From the NCBI GenBank assembly GCA_029449245.1, contig JANATF010000007.1, positions 1 through 64,000 on the forward strand: a stretch of 64,000 bases of DNA, read 5' to 3'. The notes under the pieces are model-generated. The model made no database searches. It was given only the letters and a program-made list of their open reading frames with translations, and was not told where the DNA came from. Position 1 is the stretch's first letter. Each line of letters opens with the position of its first letter. The stretch is from Mortierella alpina (lineage: Eukaryota; Mortierellomycota; Mortierellomycetes; Mortierellales; Mortierellaceae). Position numbers and translations under genes: made by a program. This document shows positions 1 to 10,334 of the stretch, one piece after another.

Positions 1-252
1 TGAGCGCATACATGCGCTTGCATCCCTTTGACTCGACTGCGCCCCTGGAAAAGAGTAAGTTTTCTTTTGGCATAATTTGCATTGTTTGCATGACTTGTTG
101 AAAATGGCGAAGGTGTTTTCCTGATCACTTTCTTTTATCATATCTTAGCAGCCAGTATCAAGAACACCAAGACCACTACTGCCGCTGGAGAAGCTGCACT
201 CGGCGATGAACTGGACGAACTTACGCGCCGTCTGGAAAAGAGCACCATCTAA
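1..252 (+). CDS. 3' end of an unrecognised protein gene (5' part outside window)
   Basis: Two exon pieces are visible. The first is open from the window edge to 54, where a GTAAGT donor starts an intron (55-148, ending TTAG). The second runs from 149 to the TAA at 250-252. The exons join in phase, and the last 35 or so residues are a Thr/Ala-rich linker followed by a short amphipathic helix (DELDELTRRLEKSTI). That tail vaguely resembles the MIT-interacting helices of ESCRT-III/IST1 C-termini, but this is only a resemblance and I do not assign a family. The gene converges on MED11, whose stop codon lies 50 bp downstream on the other strand. Confidence 0.5.
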
Positions 253-302
253 ATATCCCTGGACCATAATGACCTTTAAATATACTTTACAATCACTATT
301 CT

Positions 303-1285
303 TTAATGGCCTGTTCCTGGTCCTGCCCCTGCCGATGCAGACTCCTGAGGCTTCAACAGCTCTTGCTCCACATTCCCTATCAGCCTGTCCGCGCTATCTT
401 TCAATACATCCACGGCATTCAGCCAGGTCTCGAGTTCCTTCTCTTCTCCATAAACCACGTTCTTGAACGGCACCTGCGAAGACGAGATACCCGCCTTTGT
501 CAGATAATGAAACTGTCTCCTCAGTCCAGACTGGATTTCATTCACCAAGGTGGCATATCCTGCAGCGAGCGTCTCAAACTTTTGAGACTTTTCGTCCGCG
601 TAGGCTTTCACCAACGCGTTGCGTTCGGCGGGTTGGAGGGATGTGGCGGATAGGAGTCGTTTCCCGGCCTCGTCATTTTCATCGTCTTCCGGATCTCCAC
701 TCAGGATTTGAATCGCCTGACCTGCCGTCTCAAGAAGCTGGACGATTCTCTACAAGGGGCAGGGAGGGGGGGGGGGATCAACAAAGGATTCCAACAATTG
801 CAAAAGGAAAGAGACATCGAACAAGTATTAGTAGACTATTATGAATGGCTGTATATGTCGTTGTTGTTTTTTTTTTTTTTGCAGATAACCAGGGGACTCT
901 TTCTTACCCTCTCGAGCCCTCGCAGTTCCAGGATCTGGGTTGCGCTCGCTTGATGATCATGGCTGTCCTGGCTGTTCTTGGTGGACGACGGCAAGAACTC
1001 GCCGTCAAAGTCGAGCGTGTCCTTGCTAGAGTGGGTATAGGTGTCGTAAGGCTGATAGACGTATCCATCGCGTACAAGTTTCCTCGTCTTTGTCTTTGTT
1101 GATTTCGTCTCTGCAGACTGAGATTCCGCCGCATGTGATGGTGATTGTGATTGTGATTGTGATTGTGAATGGGACGATGCCTGGCTGTGTCCGTGTTCTT
1201 GTAGTGCTGATGAGGATGACGAGGATGTGGTGAATGTGCTGGGTGGACTGGCCATGTCCGTGTCTCCTGACCCAAAGTCTTCCAT
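303..1285 (-). CDS. MED11: Mediator complex subunit 11 (two exons)
   Basis: Exons are 1285-908 and 749-303. The 158-bp intron has a GTAAGA donor and a TGTAG acceptor and joins two whole codons. The predicted product is 274 aa. The conserved part begins at the splice junction (residues about 117-140: ELRGLERR then IVQLLETAGQAIQILSG), followed by EIQSGLRRQFHYLTKAG. This matches the Med11 order of an N-terminal helix with LE-IER, an L-AGQ/TAGQ segment, and a later L-xQIxYLT segment. Med11 is a head-module subunit that pairs with Med22 and helps recruit TFIIH to RNA polymerase II promoters in the nucleus. The family is usually near 120-190 aa. Here about 115 extra N-terminal residues are rich in Ser, Gln and His, including an SQSQSQSQ run encoded by a (GTGATT)n-like repeat. 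The ATG at 1285 is the first in frame; a shorter start further in is possible. Confidence 0.8.
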
Positions 1286-1421
1286 GATTTCAGCTTTCCT
1301 TGATCGTTGATAGTTTAAAGAACCTCCGTGCGAAAAGGCAAGCGCGAAGCTTCGTGTACAATACCAGGACTTGCATCAGGGCTCAGCCACACTTCAATTG
1401 AAGTTGGTTTAGAACTTCAGA

Positions 1422-2787
1422 CAAGAACGCTGCCCGTGTCTCGCGCCACGGGTGTGAATTCGCAAGTGAATCATGTTGGCATTATCATTCGTCCTTCTTT
1501 ATTTACATAGCACGGTAGTCAATCAATTCGTAAGCACTTTATTGAATACAATGTTGCGGGTATGGAGTCCCGGCTTCCCTGCCCTCGACGCAGCAAATCT
1601 GGAATTTTGGATGGGCAATCGTGCTTGACGACGACCTCTCCTCGATCCAGACCAACGCGTTGCATTGACTGCAATGTATTCGCTGATTGATACAGTGTCG
1701 GCTATCCTTGACATCATCACCGCGAATGAGACTCTCCTTGAACGGTATTCGAGCAATATTGGTCCTGTCGACGTTTTGACCTTGATCGACAAAGAGGCGG
1801 TACAGCGGACTGCTGCTGGTTTTATGCCGCGCTTCGCAGTAGTTTCTTGGAGCGACAAAGAAGCGGCACAAAGGACTCTTGAGGTTTTTATGGCCAACTT
1901 CACAACAGTTCCTGCAACGTTTCGGAGCATGATTGGTGGGACCGGACGTGGGCTGCTTTGGAAATCGTTTTGATCCTGCATGTCCTCCTCCACTTCAGCT
2001 ACCCCAGATGTAGGTAGAGACACAGCAGGCAGAGGCACAGGCACAGGCACAGGCGGACAGATGCAACGCGCGGGCAGAACCACAGGGCAGTCCAAGGCAA
2101 ACTCGGCACCCCAAGCTCCTCGGCAATCGATGCGGGAGTCGCCTCCCGATTTGTTCGATCGTCGCTGCGTTGTAACTCACGGGCACGCCGGGCTTCCTGT
2201 GCAAAAGGCAGGGGAATCACCGTGTCTTCTTGTGCAAATGGCTGGGGAGTAACCGTGTCCCTGAAGATAAAAATGCATTATCAGTTAGTTAGTTAGTTAG
2301 TTACTCGGTGTAAAAAAAACAAACCCGATGATACTGAGCACACCTTACAGTATGGGTAGTTGGATTCCGAAGGCATTTTTTGCTGTTGCTACGCCGATGG
2401 CCTTGTTGTCCGCATGCAGCACCCTTTCGACTGAAAAAAAAGAAAAGAAAAGAGATCAACAGGCATGTCAGGCCTGTTTGCGGACGCGACATGAACACAC
2501 GCGCCTTGGAGACATTCATGCGTTGCAAACATTGCAAACATTGCAAACATTCAAACATACACATTTGCCAGAGTACTGTTTTACGCAGGTCTTTTTGTTG
2601 TGACCCCTGCTCATTGCAAACGGTGCATCTCATAGTTGGTTATAAGCGTAATGTAAGGCTGATGATCTGTTTGAACTGGGGGGAAAGTAGAGGACCTTGC
2701 GAGGGACGCTCGGGGCTCCGCCTTCACGTGATAAACAGGCAAAAGTTGGGCCAAGCCACCCTTTGGTCGGATCGTTTAGTATATATA
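1422..2787 (-). mobile_element. Helitron D: decayed, internally deleted copy
   Basis: At the left end a hairpin (CCCGTG...CACGGG, 1433-1452) lies at the same distance from the end as in the other copies, with CTTG (1422-1425) in place of CTAG. The interior (1540-2640) still translates in pieces that match the N-terminal region of the other Helitron proteins: a knuckle-like CGQQGHRRSNSKKC, an EARRAREL basic helix, a CX2CX4HX7C knuckle (CRNCCEVGHKNLKSPLC), a second degenerate one, then IPFKESLIRG and CSQCNALVWIEE. Rep and helicase are absent. The right part keeps the CGGGGCTCCGCC...CACGTG block found near the 5' end of A, B and C. Simple repeats lie inside it: (TTAG)n near 2283-2303 and three ATTGCAAAC units near 2522-2555. 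Confidence 0.7.
1433..1452 (-). repeat. Degenerate Helitron 3' hairpin (copy D)
   Basis: A 6-bp stem (CCCGTG/CACGGG) with an 8-nt loop sits 11 nt from the terminal CTTG, the same spacing as in copies A, B and C. This hairpin-plus-end layout shows that 1422 is an old Helitron 3' terminus. Confidence 0.65.
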
Positions 2788-2798
2788 CTAGAGGGCTG

Positions 2799-2818
2799 CC
2801 CGTGGTCTATGCCACGGG
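2799..2818 (-). repeat. Helitron 3' terminal hairpin (copy A)
   Basis: A 7-bp stem CCCGTGG/CCACGGG with a 6-nt loop lies 11 nt inside the CTAG terminus at 2788. A palindrome just before CTRR is the standard 3' signature of Helitrons and the presumed rolling-circle termination signal. Confidence 0.85.
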
Positions 2819-5190
2819 TTTGTAGTCTGATATCTGGAAGAGTGTGGTGGAATTTATTCGGTAAAGGTGGAAAGAACTCTTCTATAAACAACATTTCTCG
2901 TGTACGTTCCAGTTCGGCCTGGAATATTGCCATTGTCTATGAGGATATTCAAGTTCTGCGGGTTTGTGCAGCGTGAAAGAGCCACATAGATCTGGCCATG
3001 ACCAAACACGGGCTGTGGAAGGTATAGACCGACATGGTTAAGTGTTTGTCCTTGCGACTTGTTGATGGTCATTGCATAAGCAGGCTTGATGGGGAACTGT
3101 CTGCGTATGAACTTGACGGGTGAGGCACGGTCGTCATCAGCGGAGGTCAGAGGAACGCGCGCAATCATGATTCGATCGCCCTTGTGCACGCCAGTCATGA
3201 TCTCGGCAAAAATAATCTTTCTTCCCAGTCCTCGAACAATGAGGCGCGATCCATTGCACAGGCCACGGGAAGGATTCTTGTTGCGGATGAGCATGATTGG
3301 CTGACCAACCTTCAACTCCAGGCTATGCGGGGGTAGGCCCTTTGGAGAGAGGGAGCTGAGGTACTCTGGGGCATAGAGTGCAGCGTCAGCAGATTCCCTG
3401 TCTTGAATCGAATCCTGTGAGGTGTAGGTCCTTGATTCGCCTGGCAGCATGGATGTCGCAAGAGCATTCAACTTGTCCACGTTGTCATTAAGGCATGTCA
3501 AGAGCGCACGCTCAGCCATAAAATCAGGAGGGAGCGCACCGTTCTCGATATTTGGATAGATGGCTCTGACAAATGCTTTCAACCGAAGTTCATTGTCGGT
3601 GCTGCTGGCGTGATCGGGATGCCAGAGGAACTCGCCCGGTATTCTGATGTAGTCGCTCTTGCCATTGTGGGTGACGGTAGGCATTCTGCCTTCACCGATG
3701 CGGAGGAGAAGATCGACAAAGGCTTGGTTCTGCCCAGCCTGAGCGACCCTCATATTCTCGGTGAGTCTAAGAGTCTCGACATGTTGCCAAAGTGGAGAGA
3801 ACTTGAAGCAGGCATTCTCGATTTGGGTTTGACTTGCACCTGGAAGGACTGGAGTGACCTGACGAAAGTCACCGCCAAAGATAATCATCTTGCCACCAAA
3901 AGGATCTTGAGGTAGCCTGTTGTCGATAGTGCCGATAGGAAGAGGGGGGCGAGGCTGAAGAATGTCGCGGAAGGTCCTGTCAACGGCTTCAAAGAGTTGT
4001 CGGCGGGCCATTGGGGCCTCGTCCCAGATGATGATGGCGGCTTGGGGCGATGGTGGTGGCCAAGTCGGTGTCTGGTTCAATTCTACAGGTAGAACGCTCA
4101 TCAATCTTGATTGGGATATTAAATGATGAATGCGCAGTGCGTCCACCATGCAGAATCAGGGCGGCAATGGCTGACGAAGCGACGGCGATGGATGTTCTTC
4201 CGAGGCTGTGACAATGAGCGATGAGAGTGTTGTAGAGAAATGACTTGCCAGTTCCTCCTGGGCCATCAACAAAGAAGAGTTTTCCTTGAGCAGCAGGGTT
4301 CTCTATGGCGGTTGTCAGGATTTCATAAGCAGCGCGCTGGCCAGCATTGAACAGTGCAGAGTTGTCTGCAGGTGGCGGTGGAGGGGCGTCCCATTCGATC
4401 AAGTGCTCATCGATATTGTCACCGGTATAAAGAGCACTCATGGTATCGAAAGCAGCGAGTGTTGAACCCATTTCGATGAGGAGTTTGTTGATGTGTGCGA
4501 GAGCAGCGTTCCTAGCGGCCACGACATATGGGTGCAGAGGAGCGGCCTGGGTAGGAAGGGCCTCAACTTGAGGGGCATCAGCCGGGTTGACAACAACAGG
4601 AGGGGCGGCATCAGCAGGAGGAGCAGCAGCAGGCACGTCCTCGACTGGAGCAGCATCAACTGGAGGAGCCACTTGAAACCCCTCTGGGTCAAGATTGTCT
4701 GGATTGCGCTCGTTCAGTTGCCTCAAATAATCCTCCGAGAGATGATACGCAAATAGGTGCCAGAGTTTCTCAGGGTCGGACGGTGTGCACTGAACCAAGA
4801 TGTCGGCAAAGAGCTCTCGGATTTTTCTAGGCATCTCTGAGAGAGAAGCCTCTCTAAGACATTGTTCCCATTCCTTGTCGTCGTCAAGCAGATCGAGAGC
4901 CAAGGCAGCTTGTTTGAAAGTGTTGTGTACGACAATCAGTGCGGGATGATATGGGTGAGGGGTCGTTCGAATGTCTTTGAAAGTGGTCGCACCTTTGACC
5001 ACCTTCAAAAGGAGTCGAAGACAAAAGCGCTCAGTGTCCTTGGGATGCACAAAGTACATGCGGGTGATGACATTTATGGCTTTTCTCCTCCTTTTCCAGG
5101 CGCGAGTCCTGCTGTTCCAAGTGTAATGCTTGGGAATGTCGGGATAGGTGTACTGCCGAGCGTCAGGGTCCTCTTGGTTGAGCTTGAGCC

Positions 5191-5195
5191 ATGCC
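5191..5195. repeat. G1 target-site duplication ATGCC (left copy)
   Basis: ATGCC flanks the left LTR and recurs at 18390-18394 after the right LTR. Uninterrupted Helitrons B (near 35667) and C (near 42016) have a single ATGCCATTAGACGACTG here, which confirms the insertion site. Confidence 0.95.
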
Positions 5196-5408
5196 TGTGG
5201 TGTTTTATGCTGGTGTGGGGCCCAGGCACGTATGTACCTGAGTCGCACGTCCCTTTTTACTTCTACGATTATTAAGAGTTCCCGTGACCGGTGTCTGGAG
5301 GAGCTATATAAGTCCTCCAGATCCCTGTCCACAATAAAACCCTCTCTTGTTCTCGTTGACTTCAGTTCCCCAGTTAGTATTGTAAGTTTACCCCTAGAGA
5401 ATATCACA
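5196..5408 (+). repeat. G1 5' LTR
   Basis: The LTR is 213 bp, starts TGTGG and ends ATCACA. A TATA box (TATATAA, 5305-5311) is followed by AATAAA at about 5334 and the CCCTCTCTTGTTCTC block that it shares with the G2 LTR. Transcription probably starts in the 30-50 bp after the TATA box. Confidence 0.92.
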
Positions 5409-6153
5409 TTTTTTTCAACGTACTAAAGAGTCGGCATCCATCCATTGCATCCATCTTCAAGTGTGTTTGATTTGCATCCATTGAGATTCTATCATCCATC
5501 TTTCACTGTTTGCAATTGGGACCTCTCCTTTGTCGTTTATCATTGCTCAAGCAAGATCCAGAAAAAGACCCAATAGGCTTGTTCCTGTTGAATCCTGTTT
5601 CGAAGATCGAACTTGTGTGCTCTTTTGTGTCTTGGCTGCACATCGCTGCGTGATCCGCTGTTCTTGGAAATATCCAGTGCTTCGTGTTCCAGTGTTGTTT
5701 TCAACCACTACATATCTTTGCATTTGTTCTTGGTTTTTACCACGGCAAATCATTTTGATTGTCTGACGGTATTCACCGCCTGCAATTCATCATCCTCTCT
5801 GCTGATTGGCTAGTGCCATCAGCAAATCATTCTCTCTGTTGTCGGTTAGCTCCGCCAGAAAGTTTTAATTGTTGTTGTGTTGTTGTGTTCTAGCTGACGG
5901 AAAATTCTTCCTCAAGCAGCTGAGCTTCGACCGATAATTTTACTTGCATAGTCTTTTGACTCCAAGTATTCCTTGTGTGTGTTTCGACTATCACTTGGTG
6001 TGTTAGAGACAAGACCTATAGCAGGGTAGTCTCGTGTAATCATCCTATAGACTGTAAGCTGTAGTGTTTGAGAATCGAAACTGTTGACATAATAAAAGTC
6101 CAGTCTTGGTATCGCTTGAACCTCCTTTTTTCCGCTTTGCTTTTTATTACCGC
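5409..6153 (+). other. G1 untranslated leader (745 bp)
   Basis: No gene is seen here. It begins with TTTTTTTCAACG directly after the LTR, where the primer-binding site should lie, and contains several GCATCCATT/ATCATCCATC repeats around 5430-5500. Short open frames within it have no recognisable content. Confidence 0.6.
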
Positions 6154-9100
6154 ATGGCTTCTAACGATAGTGCCTCAGCTATTCCTGAGGACGTCGTAAT
6201 GGCATCTGGTGATCCACCCTCAGCGCATACTGGGGAAGCTGATATGGACGTATGGTCTATCGATGCTTCGGATGACAAACTTTCCATGTTCCAGAAGTTG
6301 GAGAGGGAGGTCGAGGAAGCCAACAGGGATAAGCAGGATGCTTTGAGTCGCTACATGGACACTAAAGTTGCCGTGCGCAAACTAAAGCAGCTCGACAGCA
6401 AGGATGCAACCCTCACTGATGCTCAACGTCGGCGTAATGCAGCTAAGCATGATGCGAAAGTGGAGGATGCCCAACGAGATCTCGACAATGCTGTTAGGGA
6501 TTTCGACACGGTGCATCGACACTGGATGCAAATGCGACCGCAGCCTCTCGATCATCAATATCGAGATGAGCAGCAGTCGCCGGCTTCGGACGTGCAGGAC
6601 GCAGATGAAGCGTCAGGATCATTGGTCGCCCAATTTAATTCGGCGAGCATCTGGCATTGCGACATCAGGCGCTGCTTGAAGGAAAAGGTTGTTCCTGTTT
6701 TCCAAAACAGCGAGAAGATTGACTTCTCGAGACTGCTTCCTAAAAGCTTCCCTGACGAGCCAGAATTCAAGTTGAAATTGCAGGGCAAGGAGGACCTGGC
6801 AGCTTTGGAGATTGTGCGAGTGATCAACAGGTTTTTGCGAGAGTTCCGCGACTTTTATAAGTTGCATCTCGGCAGCCTGTTTGCGATCCTAGCAAGCCAG
6901 TACATGATGAAGGCCTTTAGAAAAGCCGGCATCGAGGTACGCTTGTTGGAGGAGTCACTCGTGACAATGGGCAAGGACTTGGCAACCCAAATGGAGGCCG
7001 TGCAGGAGGCGGATGGACCAGTGTATTTCGACTATACGTCGATTGACACTTGGTTTCCGATTGAGAAGTGTGTGCGCGAGCTATTTCGCGTTGACCTTCT
7101 TAAGTCGGAGGCTGTCAAGCAGGTTTTCGCCCTCGACACTGCAACATTCACCGACGTCCACCTCTATGCGGGCAAAGTCGAATTGCTGATGGAAGCGTCA
7201 GGACTCAAGGACTCGGCTTACGAGACTCTAGTCATAGAGTCTTTGTTTGCTGGGTTGCCTGATGAGGGACAGAAGGCTATCACGGCAAAGTATCCAAAGA
7301 TGGTTGAATTACCCAATGTCGCCGCCTTTTTGGATTGTGTCCGTGCTGACAGCACCCAATTTCCAGGTCGCAAGACTGATTGGGCCAAGTGGTTTAAAGC
7401 CCGATTCAAGTCCATTGAGATTGCGAGTCAGTCGGCCACTCCGGTTGCTTTTGTGAAGAAGCCCATGATCCCGCAGCCTAACAAGGGCAAGCATCCTCGC
7501 AAGGATACTCGCCAGCCTTGTAGCAAGGAGAGGTGCACTTCCAGCACCCATGCTCCAGCCCAATGCTACGTATTGCATCCTGAACTGAGACCTCAGTTCA
7601 AGAAGCACAAGTCGTCTGCTCATGGCCATATCCGTTCGGTGTCGGCCATGCAGAAGGCGCCTGCTGTTATTGAACTGCAGCCTGTCCATGCCAAGCGTTT
7701 GGCCGCCATGACTCAAGAGGTCGATATGATCCGTAGTTCGAGCTTGGACACTATTTTAGCGGAGAAGATTAATGATGTTCATATCAATAAACATGCTGAT
7801 GTTGCCCGCTATTTTGCTGAATTTGATCCTTATACACCAACAAAGAGACTTTGTGCTTTCAGAGGTGCTCAAGAAGGTGATAATCGGATTTCGGTAAAGA
7901 TATATGCCAATGGCAAAGAACTTACCGCTGTACTTGATTGTGGATCCACAGATTCGTATATCGATTTAGCCATTGCTAGAGAGATGGGAATCAAAGTAGC
8001 CAGGCTACCAGGACCAATTGAGTTAGGAGAAGCTGGAATGAAAGCTGAAAACATGCTTACATGCGACAAAGTTGATCTTGTATGTAATGACAGATCGGTT
8101 TCGTGTCAAATAAGTGTTATGAACATACCTTATTACGATTTTTATATCGGCATGGACTTGTTTCCTCGCTTTGGGTACTATGTCGGAGGTGTCCGCATGC
8201 CCAAACCGCCTCCTTTGACTGATATCTGGATCTATGATGATGAAAAACCATCTATCTTGCCAGATGCTGTTCCTGACACAGAAAACACGCCCGAGTTCTT
8301 AGCGGACAAGGCACATTTCCTGAAGGAACTGGAACCTGCACTGGAGCGCAACTCTGCAATCGATCCCAAAAGCTATTGTGAGCTTGAGATCCTGAAAGTA
8401 GAGTTGAAATTGCCGGCAGACTGCGTAATTAATGTCAAATCCAGGCCGTTCCATGCACATTCACAAGGTGCAGAGGTCGCACGTCAGATCAAACAATGGG
8501 GGGATGATGGTGTCATCGTCCTTGCGCCGAAAGGCAATCCCTATAATAACTCGCTGACGTTAGCAGCCAGAAGAGATATGGATGGTAAAGTGTTGAAGTA
8601 CCGAGTGTGCCTAGACCCGAGAGTGCTGAACAAACAATTATTAAAATCAGACACGTTCCCGTTGCCACTGATTCCAGATCTACTCAAAAAGGCTGCTGGT
8701 CATAAGTATTATTCTACCTTTGATCTGACGCAAGCGTACCATCGACTGCCACTTTCAAAAGAAAGTCAGCCGTATACAGCTTTCACCTATGAAGGAAAAC
8801 AGTACATGTTTGCAAGAGCTCCCTTTGGTTTGAAACCAATGACGAGCATCTTTCAAAGAGGCATGTCTTACCTCCTCGGTGACCTCCAGTTCGCTGGCAT
8901 CTATGTTGATGATACGGTTATTTTCTCTCATACGAAGGAGGATCATTTAGAGCAAGCTAAAATAATTGTGGACAGATTGACACAAGCGAAGCTCATCCTC
9001 AATCGTCAGAAATGTCATCTCTTTCATACAGAGATTATGTTGTTAGGATTTCTTGTTAACAAGGAAGGAAGGAGAATAAATCCTGAGAAGGTGGCCAACA

Positions 9101-9924
9101 TTTCACAATGGGCCCCACCTACCAACAACAAGGCAGTACAAAGATACATGGGCATGTTTAACTACTTCCGAGAGTACTTGCCTTTATATGGTCCTATTGC
9201 TGGTCCACTCGAATCTTTGCGCAATGTTAAAGGTCGCTTCGTACTGAATGATTTGCAGATGAAGTGCTTTGAGGGTATTAAAAAGCTATTTCCTTATGCT
9301 CCTATATTGAAACAAGTAATCTGGAGACTGCATATGTATGTAGGAACGGATGCTTCTAATGAAGGGATTGCTGGTATGGCTTATCAGTTACCATTAGGCG
9401 AAAAAGACGATAGTAAGATTAATTATATCTCTTTCACTTCGCGTGCTTTGCGTGATCATGAGAAGCGGTATCCGGCTTATAAAAAGGAACTACTAGCAAT
9501 CATCTTTACTTTAAAGAAGTTTCACTATTATTTGTGGGGCAGACGTTTTACCTTATTCACAGATCATAAGCCGTTGACCTTTCTGATGGATCAGAAATGT
9601 TTGTCAAACATAATGGCTGATTGGCGTGAAACTATCTTCAGCTATGACTTTGAAATCATTCATCGTCCTGGAATATTGAATGTGATCCCTGACACTTTAT
9701 CCAGAGCGTTTCCTGAAGAATTATGGCCAGAAGATAAAAGGTCAGCTATCGTGAAGCATTCAAAGAGTAATGCTGCCATGTCCAGTGTGTCATCTGTTCC
9801 AGAGACAATTGATTCTGTAGACTTTGCTCTTCGAATGACTCCTGATAGCATAACATCTCCAGAAGGAGTGCAGTTGCCTGCATTGTCTTTCATGCATCAA
9901 ATTCCTGATCCTGAGAGTTGGCAC
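6154..9924 (+). CDS. G1 Gag-Pol, N-terminal part (Gag, protease, RT, RNase H), cut by G2
   Basis: The first true ATG is at 6154 (MASNDSASAIPED). There are 1257 codons before the G2 insertion. Domains in order are: a charged coiled-coil Gag region (residues about 50-130), a Cys/His cluster CSKERCTSSTHAPAQC (near 450), protease with LDCGSTDSY (about 593), reverse transcriptase with YVDDTVIFS (about 917), and RNase H with GTDASNEGIAG (about 1064). The frame continues after the insertion: the last codon CAC at 9924 joins GTT at 16115, restoring the same frame. In its present state translation ends two codons into the G2 LTR. The protein would copy the element's RNA in cytoplasmic particles. No gag/pol frameshift is needed, unlike the T elements nearby. 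Confidence 0.88.
9920..9924. repeat. G2 target-site duplication GGCAC (left copy)
   Basis: GGCAC lies immediately before the left G2 LTR and again at 16110-16114 after the right one. Deleting 9925-16114 restores the G1 reading frame. Confidence 0.95.
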
Positions 9925-10085
9925 TGAGAAGTAGCAGGCAAATTACCAAGAATGAATGAGAACAAGAGAGGGATCTTTAATGACAGGCGCCAGGGTGCCT
10001 TTAATAGTGGCGGGTCCCTGGTGGCTGAGTGCTCTGCTAACTTTCTAACTGCACACATTCTGCTATTAAGGGTCAATATACAACA
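9925..10085 (-). repeat. G2 3' LTR
   Basis: The LTR is 161 bp, which is short for a gypsy-type element. It begins TG and ends CA on either strand and matches 15949-16109. The 10086-10334 stretch between it and the gag-pol stop is untranslated 3' sequence with A/T-rich runs and the purine tract. Confidence 0.92.
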
Positions 10086-10334
10086 CTGCCCTCCCCTTCG
10101 ATGGAGAATGAGGTACGCATTCTGTTGTTGCTAATGTGTGAAGTCGTAGATGGAGAAAATGAAAAAATGAAAAGAAAAAAATAAAATAATCCACCTTTGC
10201 ATTCTGTGGCATTGATATTCTATAGTTATGTTCGAGGAAAAAAATGTAAACCTCATTAGAGCCTGTGCTCTTTTTATGCTATGGTCTTTTTGCGAGGAAA
10301 ACTGATATATAAAAACCTCGTGTACGCTGTGGAA

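Noticed and set aside
1-252. Naming the first gene as an IST1/ESCRT-III protein from its C-terminal helix
   Set aside because: Only a short leucine/charged helix supports it, and the preceding residues give no family match.
1523-2095. 190-codon minus-strand frame near MED11 as a host gene
   Set aside because: The neighbouring frame over the same bases matches the Helitron N-terminus (knuckle, KESLIRG, CSQCNALVW), so this is decayed Helitron D.
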